DNA of 42,016 bases, taken from the NCBI GenBank assembly GCA_965646165.1, contig CBFFYP010000036.1, positions 1 through 42,016 on the forward strand, given 5' to 3'. Below are positions 25,176-33,788 of this stretch, one piece after another. The notes under the pieces were generated by a model. It was not told where the DNA came from. It was given only the letters and a program-made list of their open reading frames with translations, and did not search any database. Every line of letters begins with the position of its first letter. Position 1 is the stretch's first letter. Both the position numbers and the translations under genes were made by a program. This DNA comes from MGBC114844 sp910585855 (GTDB taxonomy: Bacteria > Bacillota > Clostridia > Lachnospirales > Lachnospiraceae).

Positions 25176-26678
25176 TTACCAATTCTCCCTCTCCCCGTCC
25201 AGTAATTCTGTTATTTCCTCTATCCCGATTAATCCCCTTTCCTCCATAAAAGTTTCCCGATAAATCCGTTTCAAAGCAGAAAAAATATCTGCTTTTTGCT
25301 CTGTTTCAATAAATTCTGCATAGCGATGATTTAAACGATTAAAACGAGCAGCATACTCCCTTACCGCTAAAATAACCCTTTCTCTCTCAAAAGCCTGTTT
25401 AAATATCTGCTTTGTTTTTTTATACTGTTTTGCTGCCTTTTTCACTGCATCGGTTGGAATTTTTTTATTTTCATCCCAATGCTGAAATGGATTTTCCAGA
25501 TTCTCCTTCTGCCAGCTTTCCGAGCGAAGCCGACTCATCTCTAACAAATCCAATTTTCCCTTCCATTTTCTGCAAATCGACTGTCCCACTTCATCTGGAA
25601 TACCGGAAAGATACAGCCGCTTTAATTTGGGAATCTGTTCTAAAACTTCTGTATCTGCCGCTGTATATCCAAATAAATCCTTTATTTCTAACTCTTCTAA
25701 TTTAGAAAGTATCTCTAATTGATCCCATCCGCTTAACCAACCCGGATACCCCTGTAAAGATAGAGAAGTAAGATTTTTAAAAAAAGGCAGCACTGCTTTT
25801 AAATCCAGCTCTTTACTGTTTAAAATCCGCAGTTCCCCCACATGTTCTAATCCATAAGAAAAAATCCCATTTGGCTGCCATGTTACCGATAAAAAAAGAT
25901 CATATTCTTTTGGCTCACCCAAAATCTGAAGACATGGACTGATTGTTCCATATAGTTCTACTCGTCTTATCTTTTTAGATAAATAAATCTTTTCCACTCC
26001 GTCTGCATCTATTTCTAAACAACGTATAGCTGTCTTTCTAAGATCCAAAACTTTTATCTGAGGTGACCACCAGCGCAAGGTATGTATTAAATCTGCATAT
26101 TCCAAACATTTTAACAGTCCCTCCTGCTTCCCCTTTACTTCTACAAAAGTAATACAAGGAAACTGTTCTATAGAAAATTCTTTTCCTGCTATCTGGTATA
26201 ATTCGGTTTTCATCCCATTTAAATTTTTCTTAAAATACTGCTTTCCTACCTTTACTAATTCTTTGCTGCCGCAATACTTTTTATAAGCGGCTCTTTGTTT
26301 TGGATCAGCAGTCTGCCACTCCATTTCATAAATATATTCTTTTCCGTCTTTCCACCTTTCACTAAAACAAGTACATTCCTTTTTGGCAGCAAGCGGATAA
26401 ACTCCAATAAACAGATAATCTTTGGGAACTTTTCTATTCGGAATCTGACAGATCTCTAATTGATGATAATATTGATAACGCTCTTGATAAAATGGCTGAA
26501 AAGAAGTGATATACTTTGGATCAGGAGGAACTTCTTCTAGATAATCCAATACAAGATAACAGATTTCCTCCGAATCAGAATGTAAAATTTGATATGCACC
26601 ATATCGCTTTAATTCTTTTATATACATACTATAGACAGCACCTAATGGTGGCAGGGCAGACTCTTTTCTCATAAACAT
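25176..26678 (-). CDS. Leucine-rich-repeat-like cytoplasmic protein
   Basis: 500 residues, function unknown, no signal peptide. The first ~200 residues are Tyr/Lys-rich and not recognised. Residues ~210-390 carry irregular leucine-rich repeats (LTSLSLQGYPGWLSGWDQLEILSKLEELEIKDL, then IPKLKRLYLSGIPDE). The last ~100 residues form a charged helical domain (FIETEQKADIFSALKRIYRETF). It precedes the two charged coiled-coil genes on the same strand with an 88-bp gap to the first, so all three may be linked. Probably a protein-interaction scaffold. Confidence 0.75.
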   Translation of the reverse strand: MFMRKESALPPLGAVYSMYIKELKRYGAYQILHSDSEEICYLVLDYLEEVPPDPKYITSFQPFYQERYQYYHQLEICQIPNRKVPKDYLFIGVYPLAAKKECTCFSERWKDGKEYIYEMEWQTADPKQRAAYKKYCGSKELVKVGKQYFKKNLNGMKTELYQIAGKEFSIEQFPCITFVEVKGKQEGLLKCLEYADLIHTLRWWSPQIKVLDLRKTAIRCLEIDADGVEKIYLSKKIRRVELYGTISPCLQILGEPKEYDLFLSVTWQPNGIFSYGLEHVGELRILNSKELDLKAVLPFFKNLTSLSLQGYPGWLSGWDQLEILSKLEELEIKDLFGYTAADTEVLEQIPKLKRLYLSGIPDEVGQSICRKWKGKLDLLEMSRLRSESWQKENLENPFQHWDENKKIPTDAVKKAAKQYKKTKQIFKQAFERERVILAVREYAARFNRLNHRYAEFIETEQKADIFSALKRIYRETFMEERGLIGIEEITELLDGERENW

Positions 26679-26791
26679 TTCCTCCTTCTATTTAGAAAAT
26701 CAATCGTTTGGCGGAGAAAACTGTCAGATTTCAGAAAGAAAACCCAAAAAGTCATCTTCTAAAATCCGACATTTATATCAAAGTCCTTTCT

Positions 26792-27298
26792 CTATCGCTC
26801 TGAAAGACTAATCGCTTCAATCGCCACACTTCCGCCTCGTACAATCTCAATCCGATTTAAAAAAGCAGAAGAAAGCATCGCCACTAACTCATTATTTCGC
26901 TTTTCCGTCTGCACGCTTTCAATTAAAGCCGTTGTCGGATTATAGTCAATCACTTTTACCCCAAAAACCTGTGAAATTCGAAAAATCTCCTGTTTATCCT
27001 TTTCCGTACAATGATTCACTTTAATAAACATCAATTCCTTTAAATGAATCGGCACATCTGTAAAATCAATTACTTTAATTACTTCCACACTGCGGTTTAA
27101 CTGTTTTTTTACCTGCTCAAATGTCTTATCATCACTGGTCAGACTAATAGTCATACGGGAAACGGTTTCATCCTCTGTTGTCCCTACCGTAAGGCTATTT
27201 AAATTATAAGACTTTCCCGAAAACAGTCCCGATATTCGGGCAAGCACACCAACATCATTTTCCACAAACAGACTAATCCATCTCTTTTTTATACTCAT
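26792..27298 (-). CDS. ilvN: Acetolactate synthase, small regulatory subunit
   Basis: 168 residues. The N-terminal ACT domain (~4-78: WISLFVENDVGVLARISGLFSGKSYNLNSLTVG) binds valine for feedback control. The C-terminal domain (~80-160) contacts the catalytic subunit. Its ATG overlaps the ilvB stop by 4 bp (ATGA), tying the two subunits together in translation. It works in branched-chain amino acid synthesis (valine, leucine, isoleucine). No other ilv or leu genes are in the window. Confidence 0.96.
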   Translation of the reverse strand: MSIKKRWISLFVENDVGVLARISGLFSGKSYNLNSLTVGTTEDETVSRMTISLTSDDKTFEQVKKQLNRSVEVIKVIDFTDVPIHLKELMFIKVNHCTEKDKQEIFRISQVFGVKVIDYNPTTALIESVQTEKRNNELVAMLSSAFLNRIEIVRGGSVAIEAISLSER

Positions 27299-29031
27299 AC
27301 CGCATCTTCCTCACTTTCTAGAACCATACTGCTCAGCGGATTTCCGGGTGCTACAATCGGCATAACATTCACTTCCCGCTCAATAATAAATTCAATTATT
27401 GTAGGTGCTTTTGTATTTTTTAACGCCTCTTGAAAAGCCGCCTCTATCTCCTCTGCCTTTGTTACCCGAATTCCTTTTGCTCCATAGCTTTCCGCCAATT
27501 TCACAAAATCCGGTGTATACTCCGGGCACTCTCCGGTAGGCGAATTGCATATCGCAGCACAGCTTCTGCGATAACGCAGACAAGTAGATACATAACGCTT
27601 TTGATAAAACATTTCCTGCCACTGCCGCACATTTCCCAAATATCCATTATTCAATACACAGATAATAACCGGCAGTTCATAGACTACTGCTGTAGCCATT
27701 TCCTGAATATTCATCTGCATACCGCCATCTCCTGATATTGCAATCACATGCTTTTTCGGATTTCCTAATTTTGCTCCAATCGCTGCCGGAAGCCCATACC
27801 CCATTGTACCCAGTCCGCCTGATGTCAGAAGCTGCTTTTTTCCGTTCAATTCCAAAAACTGTGTTGCCCAAAGTTGATTCTGCCCTACATCCGTTGTAAT
27901 TATCGCTTCCTCAAATGTATCATTAATCGCTTCCATAATCTGCTGTGGTGTCAACACCTCTTTTTTCATCCTCAAAGGATGCTGCACTTTCCATTCACCA
28001 ATTCGTGCTCTCCACTCTTTTAAATGCAGAGGAACAGCTTTTTCCAATAAAGCCACAATTGCATTTTTCGCATCAGCAACAATCGGAATATCCACTACAA
28101 TATTTCTAGAAATAGAGGCCGTATCAATATCAATATGAATAATTGTTGCATGTTCCGCAAATGTACCCAATTTCCCTGTAATCCGATCATTAAACCGTGT
28201 ACCAATCGAAAACAGTACATCACATTCACTGATTGCAGAATTCGCAGCATAACTGCCATGAATCCCAATATTTCCAATATAAAGCTCATGTGTAGTTGGA
28301 ATTGCTCCCTTTCCCATAATTGTAGTTACTACAGGAACACCTGTCAATTCAGCAAGCTGTGTCATCTCCTGCCCTGCATGAGCAATATTTACTCCTCCCC
28401 CTACCAAAAAGAGCGGTTTTTTTGCCCGTTTCAGTGTTTCCAATGCCTTTTTAATCTGCCCGATATGAACAGCAGTATTTGGCTTATAACCCCGAATCTC
28501 TACTTTTTCCGGGTATTCATCACTTCCCATTGCTCTCTGTACATCCTTTGGCAAATCCACCAAAACCACTCCGGGCTTTCCAGAACGTGCAATATAAAAA
28601 GCCTTTTTAATCACCGTTCCTAATTCCTCTCTTTTACGCACTGTCACTACATACTTACAGATAGATCTTGTAATTCCAACAATATCCACTTCCTGAAATG
28701 CATCATTTCCTATCAGATTGGTAGGCACTTGCCCCGTAAAACAAACCAAAGGCACACTGTCATAATTTGCCGTTGCAATCCCGGTTACTAAATTCGTAGC
28801 ACCCGGTCCGCTTGTTACAAGACAGACTCCCACCTTTCCGGTCGAACGTGCATACCCGTCTGCAGCATGAACCAATCCCTGCTCATGACGAGGCAAAACT
28901 ACATCAATTTCTGTTTCTCCATATAAAGCATTAAACAAATCAATCGCCTGTCCCCCGGGATAGGCAAATAAGGTATCTACCTGTTCCGCCTTTAATGCTT
29001 TTACAAATAACTCTGCTCCTGATATCTGCAT
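27295..29031 (-). CDS. ilvB: Acetolactate synthase, large catalytic subunit
   Basis: A 578-residue thiamine-diphosphate enzyme that joins two pyruvates (or pyruvate and 2-oxobutyrate) to form acetohydroxy acids. The N-terminal Pyr domain holds the catalytic Glu in RHEQGLVHAADGYAR (~49). The C-terminal PP domain has the ThDP/Mg motif GDGGMQMNIQEM with NNGYLGNVRQWQ. A Cys-rich insert (CLRYRRSCAAICNSPTGECPEY) interrupts the C-terminal region; similar inserts occur in clostridial relatives. GGAGG precedes the ATG. An IS200/IS605 element begins only ~65 bp upstream, so the native leader, including any attenuator or T-box, is not intact here. Confidence 0.96.
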   Translation of the reverse strand: MQISGAELFVKALKAEQVDTLFAYPGGQAIDLFNALYGETEIDVVLPRHEQGLVHAADGYARSTGKVGVCLVTSGPGATNLVTGIATANYDSVPLVCFTGQVPTNLIGNDAFQEVDIVGITRSICKYVVTVRKREELGTVIKKAFYIARSGKPGVVLVDLPKDVQRAMGSDEYPEKVEIRGYKPNTAVHIGQIKKALETLKRAKKPLFLVGGGVNIAHAGQEMTQLAELTGVPVVTTIMGKGAIPTTHELYIGNIGIHGSYAANSAISECDVLFSIGTRFNDRITGKLGTFAEHATIIHIDIDTASISRNIVVDIPIVADAKNAIVALLEKAVPLHLKEWRARIGEWKVQHPLRMKKEVLTPQQIMEAINDTFEEAIITTDVGQNQLWATQFLELNGKKQLLTSGGLGTMGYGLPAAIGAKLGNPKKHVIAISGDGGMQMNIQEMATAVVYELPVIICVLNNGYLGNVRQWQEMFYQKRYVSTCLRYRRSCAAICNSPTGECPEYTPDFVKLAESYGAKGIRVTKAEEIEAAFQEALKNTKAPTIIEFIIEREVNVMPIVAPGNPLSSMVLESEEDAV

Positions 29032-29098
29032 CTTATACCTCCAATTCTACATATACTTTTCTTTCCTATCACACTAAAAAATAATTGTCCCCTGTGAA

Positions 29099-29250
29099 CT
29101 ACCCATTGTCTAAAGCCAATGGGCTTCCTGCTTCGCAGACCTCGTAACCTACTATCTCCACAGGCGTTAATTCGGGCTGAACCGTCCCTACTCTTCTATT
29201 ATTTTGCGTAATTTGCCGTAATCCTTCTGCTAAAATATTCTTTGCCGCAT
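29099..29250 (-). ncRNA. Probable omega (reRNA) guide RNA scaffold at the tnpB 3' end
   Basis: In IS605-type elements the guide RNA of TnpB comes from the last ~100-150 nt of the element and overlaps the end of tnpB, its guide being the flanking DNA just past the right end. Here the right-end hairpin encodes the last tnpB codons (LDNG then stop at 29099), which fits that layout. The guide would be the ~16-20 nt to the left of about 29095. The 5' border is not defined by sequence alone. Confidence 0.5.
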
Positions 29251-30307
29251 TTATATCTCTGTCATGATAGATTCCGCAAATAGGACATTTCCATTTTCTT
29301 ATGGATAAATCCTTTATATCCTTGTTTTGATATCCGCAATCCGAACACAACTGGCTGCTGGCATAAAATGTATTTACTTTGATATATTTCCGCTTGTTCC
29401 ATCTTGCCTTATATTCTAACTGCCTTGTTAATTCATACCATGATGCATCTATTATAGATTTTGCCAAATGATGATTTTTTATCATATTTTTTATCGGTAG
29501 GTTTTCTGTAACTATCACTTGGTTTTCGCTGATAATTTTATGAGAAAACTTATGTAGATTATTTTTTCTAATATTTGTTATTTTTTCATAGCATAATGCT
29601 ATCTGCTTTTTCTTTTTATAATAATTATTGCTCCTTTTTTCTTTATGGGCTAACTGTCTTTGAAGTTTAGCAAGTTTTTTCTCATATCTTTTTATTGTTT
29701 TTGGGTTTTTATATTTTTTCCCGTTTGATGCGGTACACAAATCTTTCATACCGAAATCCAAACCTATCTTTTTATCGGTATGTGGCAATATTTTATGATC
29801 GGTTTCCACTAAAACAGATACATAATATTTACCACTTGGTACTTGTGAAACGGTTGCTGATTTTATCTGTCCCTCAAACTCACGATGTAATTTTGCTTTT
29901 ACATCTTTTAATTTGGGAAGCTTTATCTTTTTGTCAGTAAAATTCACGGATATATTTCCGTTTGTAAAATTTGTTGTATAAGATTTATGACGGTTATGTT
30001 TACTTTTAAATTTTGGATATCCTGCGTTTTCTTTAAAAAACTTTTGATACGCAGAGTCCATATGATAAATAGCATTGGTAAGAGCAAACTTATCCGCTTC
30101 TTTCAGCCATTCATATTCTTTTTTTAATTCTCGGTTGCAATAATTATTACAGTCTGTTTTACTGATGGATTTCTTCTCTTTTTCATAAATTTCTTTTCGG
30201 TATGCCAATGTTTTATTGTACACAAAGCAACAGCAGCCGAATGTTTTTGCTATTTGTGTTTTTTGTTCCTTATTTGGATATATTCTGTATTTATATGCTT
30301 TTAACAT
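29099..30307 (-). CDS. tnpB: TnpB, RNA-guided RuvC-type nuclease of IS605 family
   Basis: 402 residues, full family length. An N-terminal helix-turn-helix/OrfB region (LKAYKYRIYPNKEQKTQIAKTFG) is followed by a wedge/REC part. The split RuvC domain has catalytic Asp in IGLDFGMKDL (~195), Glu in VIVTENLPIKNM (~270) and Asp in HDRDINAAKNIL (~352). A zinc finger CSDC...CPIC sits between the last two. All catalytic residues are present. The ATG lies 17 nt after the ancestral tnpA stop. TnpB cuts DNA guided by an RNA from the element's right end. It appears able to act while its partner transposase is dead. Confidence 0.93.
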   Translation of the reverse strand: MLKAYKYRIYPNKEQKTQIAKTFGCCCFVYNKTLAYRKEIYEKEKKSISKTDCNNYCNRELKKEYEWLKEADKFALTNAIYHMDSAYQKFFKENAGYPKFKSKHNRHKSYTTNFTNGNISVNFTDKKIKLPKLKDVKAKLHREFEGQIKSATVSQVPSGKYYVSVLVETDHKILPHTDKKIGLDFGMKDLCTASNGKKYKNPKTIKRYEKKLAKLQRQLAHKEKRSNNYYKKKKQIALCYEKITNIRKNNLHKFSHKIISENQVIVTENLPIKNMIKNHHLAKSIIDASWYELTRQLEYKARWNKRKYIKVNTFYASSQLCSDCGYQNKDIKDLSIRKWKCPICGIYHDRDINAAKNILAEGLRQITQNNRRVGTVQPELTPVEIVGYEVCEAGSPLALDNG

Positions 30308-30324
30308 TGGCTGTCACTGCCTTT

Positions 30325-30729
30325 CTATCCTTGATTTTCTATGTATTTCTTTCATATATCTTCCGAAACATTCCCTATGCTGCAAGCAAAATATCCATCT
30401 GTCCAAAAAGTGCGTTCTTTCCAAAAATATTTTCGAAGATAATTCGGATATCTTTTCCAAATAGGATATGTTGTATAGCTTTTCATCCGATTTACAATTT
30501 TACTGACAGACATTGCTGGTTCTGTTTCTATCATATAAGGAATAGGGTCTTTGTCGGTTTCCATATATTTGATAATTACAGGATGTTTTTGGCATATCTC
30601 ATAAGAAAACTGTTTTATATCTTCCGATATTTCTTTTGATATAAGTAATTTCTTTCTATATTTACATACAAAAATTATGTGATATTGTAACAAATATTTG
30701 TGTCTGTTTTTAGATTTTCATGTTTCCAT
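30325..30729 (-). pseudogene. tnpA: Inactivated IS200/IS605 TnpA (Y1 HUH transposase)
   Basis: The frame is clearly TnpA: YHIIFVCKYRKKLL near the start and YFWKERTFWTDGYFACSIGNVS near the end. Three lesions are visible. The metal-binding HUH motif, normally HIH in DKDHIHYMIE, reads PIP (30546-30554, two CCT codons). A TGA at 30352-30354 stops translation three codons before the catalytic Tyr of KKYIENQG; the rest of the frame continues to a TAG at 30325. The best candidate ATG (30729) is followed by a TGA three codons later, leaving only a TTG start at 30693. It cannot be an active transposase. Confidence 0.88.
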
Positions 30730-30880
30730 AACATATGTATAACTCAAACCATTAATTTTGTCTACCTTAACCCACCGTCTAAAGCCAGTGGGATTGCGGT
30801 AGACTTTTTTTCAAATCTCACTCCTATATTCTATAACAGTATCCATACCCACACGATTAATGCCAGACTTTACTATCTTT

Positions 30881-30948
30881 CGTCTAAAGTACACAGACAA
30901 AATTCAAAGATAGCTCTACACAAGATCATCATCTCCCGTCAGTACTTA
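30881..30948 (+). repeat. Short palindromic element, truncated and decayed copy I
   Basis: Left end ACACAGAC, a left arm resembling that of copy H (AAATTCAAAGATAGCTCTACA), then GATCATCATCTCCCGTCAGTAC. It breaks off there, before the hairpin tip, and runs into the extended left flank of copy H. There is no right arm. Confidence 0.7.
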
Positions 30949-30991
30949 ACACTACAGCGAATATCTTACTATTTGTTGTATTTCTTCCGTC

Positions 30992-31147
30992 TGGAGTACA
31001 CAGCCAAAATTCAAAGGTAGGTCTACGCAGGGTCATCATTTCCCGTCGGCACTTAGGTGCTGTATTTTAGCACCTTATGTGCCCGCTACGAGGAAATGCT
31101 AAGCGAAAGCGGGCTCGGAGTAGACCTACCTTTGAATTTTGGCGTCC
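30992..31147 (+). repeat. Short palindromic element, copy H (complete)
   Basis: Perfect 24-bp arms (31003-31026 with 31120-31143), the longest in the window. Left end GTACACAGCC; hairpin tip GGTGCT/AGCACC; mini-hairpin loop GAAA; right end GGCGTCC (31141-31147), 16 bp from the stop of the S41 peptidase gene. With copy I and the IS left end it explains the 30730-31163 gap; 30806-30880 shows nothing recognisable. Confidence 0.93.
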
Positions 31148-31163
31148 TGTGTCCCCCTGCCCA

Positions 31164-32459
31164 TTATTTTATACTTTCCATTAAGGTTTCTATTCCTGCC
31201 TGAAGTTGATTATCCTGTTCATGAGGAATTGTCAGCAATTTTTTCAGTTCTTCCTCTAATTCGACTTCCACATCAGGAGTAATTCCGATTTTATGGATAT
31301 TTCGCCCAGAATGAATATAATAGTCTGCTACTGTAAGTTTAATTGCTGTACTGTATCGAGAATCCTCATAATACATTGACTGCATAATACCCTTTCCAAA
31401 TGTAGTCGTTCCCACCAGCTTTCCGACTCCGAAATCCTGAATATTTCCGGCAAAAACCTCCGATGCACTGGCACTGTTTTCATTTACCAGTACAACCAAC
31501 GGTACATCCAAATGACATTCGGAAGTGGAATACATCTCTCCTCCGATATTTTCATATTTATCTTTTACGTAAAAAATCAAACCTTCCGGCAGTACATAAT
31601 CTAACATATTTACTACCGTATCCAATAATCCGCCGCCGTTGTCACGTAAATCAATCATTAACCCTTTCATTCCTTGGTTAGTCAAATCTTGCATAGCTGC
31701 TTCAAACTGCTCGTCTGTATTGCCTTCAAAAGCAGATACGGCAATATATCCAATCTGATTGTCTAACATTTCATATTCTACAGTAGGAATTTCCACTGTT
31801 CGGCGTTCTACTTCAAAGTCCAAATAGTCTCCTTCACTTTCCCGATAGACTGTTACTTTTACTTTTGATCCTTCTTCTCCTCGAATCAAGCCTACTACAG
31901 CATCCAGCTCCATTGAAGCAATTTCCTGATCGTTTACTTTATACAATATATCTCCGGGCAAAAGACCTGCTTCTGCTCCCGGTGCACCCTTATAAGGCTT
32001 TACAATCGTAATCAATCCAGTAGTAATATTTTGAGAAACCGAAACACCGATTCCGACGTACTCACCCTGTGTCGTTTCCATCATACTGACCAGTTCTTTT
32101 TCATTATAATAACAGGAATAAGGATCGCCAAGTGCATTTAACATTCCGTCTAACATCCCGTCCCGAAGTGCCTGTTCGTCAATTTCATATAGAAAATAGG
32201 ACTGCATATCCTTATAAATCCGGTCTACTTTCTTTAAAAATTCTGCTGTCAAAACCCCTTCTTCTTCTGGTTCTGTTGTACTCTCCTGTGTTGCTTCTTC
32301 TGAAGGCAGCTCTTCTGTTCCAAATATAATATGTCCGTTATTTGCAGCAAAAATATTGACTCCTGCTACGATTAAAAGCGAAACTACAATCAAACATCCC
32401 AAAATTCCGCCTGCAATTCCGGTAAGCATCCCCCTCTGATAATTTTTCTTTTCATTCAT
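31164..32459 (-). CDS. S41-family C-terminal processing peptidase
   Basis: A 431-residue membrane-anchored serine protease of the CtpA/CtpB type. A short cytoplasmic N-terminus, an uncleaved signal anchor at ~10-35 and an acidic linker precede a cap-forming region. A PDZ domain lies at ~130-215 (GVSVSQNITTGLITIVKPYKGAPGAEAGLLPGD). The peptidase core has catalytic Ser in NENSASASEVFAG and Lys in TTFGKGIMQ. It acts outside the membrane, cutting proteins at their C-termini. It follows the LytM peptidase gene by 32 bp, with ftsX and ftsE before that, an order found in many Firmicutes linking septal wall remodelling and proteolysis. Confidence 0.93.
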   Translation of the reverse strand: MNEKKNYQRGMLTGIAGGILGCLIVVSLLIVAGVNIFAANNGHIIFGTEELPSEEATQESTTEPEEEGVLTAEFLKKVDRIYKDMQSYFLYEIDEQALRDGMLDGMLNALGDPYSCYYNEKELVSMMETTQGEYVGIGVSVSQNITTGLITIVKPYKGAPGAEAGLLPGDILYKVNDQEIASMELDAVVGLIRGEEGSKVKVTVYRESEGDYLDFEVERRTVEIPTVEYEMLDNQIGYIAVSAFEGNTDEQFEAAMQDLTNQGMKGLMIDLRDNGGGLLDTVVNMLDYVLPEGLIFYVKDKYENIGGEMYSTSECHLDVPLVVLVNENSASASEVFAGNIQDFGVGKLVGTTTFGKGIMQSMYYEDSRYSTAIKLTVADYYIHSGRNIHKIGITPDVEVELEEELKKLLTIPHEQDNQLQAGIETLMESIK

Positions 32460-32491
32460 TCTGTTACACCATACCTTTCCCTTATTCTTTC

Positions 32492-33739
32492 TTAATTTAA
32501 CCCAATATAAGGCTTTGGATCGACATAAGATCCATTTAACCGCACACTAAAGTGAAGATGTGGTCCGGTGGAATTTCCGGTTGAACCCACCAGTCCAATC
32601 GTCTGCCCTTTGCTGACCGTTTCTCCCACACTAACCAACAGTTTCGAACAATGCATATAAACTGTCATCAGTCCGCTTCCATGGTCAATCATAATATAAT
32701 TTCCGGCAGAAGAATTATAAGTGGAAACCACAACTGTTCCTTTATAAGCGGCATAAATCGCCGTACCAGTATCTGCACTTAAATCTACTCCATTATGCTG
32801 CAAAACCTGTCCGAAAATCGGATGATTGCGATACCCAAAATCAGAAGTCTTTCGATAATACCAAGCCATAGGAAAACCTAAACTTCCTCCATCATAGGTG
32901 CGTTTTGCTGCCGCTGCCCGTTTTTCCTCTTCCGCTTTTCTTCTTGCCTCTTCCTCTTCTCGTTTTAACTGTGCTTCTAATTCTGCCAGTTCTGCATCTA
33001 ACTTTGCCATATCCGCTTCCAATACAGAAACCTCTGCTTCTCCGCTTTCAATATCTGCCTCATAACCAGCAAGCACAACTGCTTTTGCGTCAATCAAACT
33101 CTGCAGATTTTCCTTCTCTGCTTCACTTTCTTGAATTAACTGTGTTAATTCTCTGTTTTCCTGCTCTAACTGTGCCTCTTTTTCTTCTACATTTTGTATC
33201 GTTTGCTGGTATACATCCAGCATATCCCGATCATAAGTTGTTATCTGTGTAATATACTCTGATTTATTCAATAAATCTGCAAAACTCTCTGCACCCAACA
33301 ACATTTCTAAGTAAGATTCATTTCCGTTTTCATACATATACTGAATCCGCAGCTTCATCGACTCATACTGTTCCCGTTCTGTCTTTTTCGCATCATCTAG
33401 TTCAATTTCAGTTTCCGCAATCTCTTGTTCTTTTATGGTCTGCTGATTGCCCAGATCCTCTAACCTTCCTTCTACATCTGCCAATTCTGCATCCATCTTT
33501 TGAATATAAGAAATTGCATCTGCTTTATAAACCTCTAATTCCCGAATTTTACTCTGTACCTGCTCTTTTCGCTGTTTAGACTGTTCCTGCTGATCCTTTA
33601 CATCTCCAATCTTATCTTTTGTAGAAGATGCCTGTACTGGAATTGTCATAGAAAGAACAATAAAAAATACAACTAACTTCCAACTAAATTTTTTCTTATT
33701 TTTCTTTATACTCGTTTTTATTATACTCACCTTTCCCAT
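32492..33739 (-). CDS. Secreted M23 (LytM) murein peptidase with coiled coil, FtsEX partner
   Basis: 415 residues. A basic N-terminus and signal peptide (VVFFIVLSMTIPVQASS, cut near residue 38) are followed by a long coiled coil at ~40-265 and a C-terminal LytM domain at ~295-410. The zinc ligands appear complete: the H and D of QHNGVD, H in VYMHCSKLL and HLHF near the end. It could therefore cut peptidoglycan itself, unlike the degenerate activator EnvC. The coiled coil plus LytM layout and the position right after ftsX match the EnvC/PcsB role: FtsEX changes shape with ATP and switches on the attached hydrolase at the septum. Confidence 0.92.
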   Translation of the reverse strand: MGKVSIIKTSIKKNKKKFSWKLVVFFIVLSMTIPVQASSTKDKIGDVKDQQEQSKQRKEQVQSKIRELEVYKADAISYIQKMDAELADVEGRLEDLGNQQTIKEQEIAETEIELDDAKKTEREQYESMKLRIQYMYENGNESYLEMLLGAESFADLLNKSEYITQITTYDRDMLDVYQQTIQNVEEKEAQLEQENRELTQLIQESEAEKENLQSLIDAKAVVLAGYEADIESGEAEVSVLEADMAKLDAELAELEAQLKREEEEARRKAEEEKRAAAAKRTYDGGSLGFPMAWYYRKTSDFGYRNHPIFGQVLQHNGVDLSADTGTAIYAAYKGTVVVSTYNSSAGNYIMIDHGSGLMTVYMHCSKLLVSVGETVSKGQTIGLVGSTGNSTGPHLHFSVRLNGSYVDPKPYIGLN

Positions 33740-33788
33740 CCTGTATACTCTGTTTCCTTTCCTGCCTTTTGACTATGTCCCTATTTTC

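Larger units (their letters stand above)
29095..30805 (-). mobile_element. IS200/IS605-family element, tnpA decayed, tnpB intact
   Basis: It contains tnpA and tnpB in the same direction. The subterminal hairpins at both ends share their sequence: right end 29102-29123 (CCCATTG...CAATGGG with loop TCTAAAGC) and left end 30771-30792 (CCCAC...GTGGG with the same CGTCTAAAGC), the latter inside an outer GTCTACC/GGTAGAC stem (30760-30804). There are no terminal inverted repeats or target duplications, as expected for this family. The exact borders are uncertain by about 10-20 bp. It lies between ilvB and two palindromic elements. Confidence 0.88.

Noticed and set aside
29032..29098. T-box or leader attenuator in front of ilvB
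   Set aside because: Only ~65 bp remain between ilvB and the IS right end, with no specifier loop or terminator/antiterminator pair. I saw none on the far side of the IS either.
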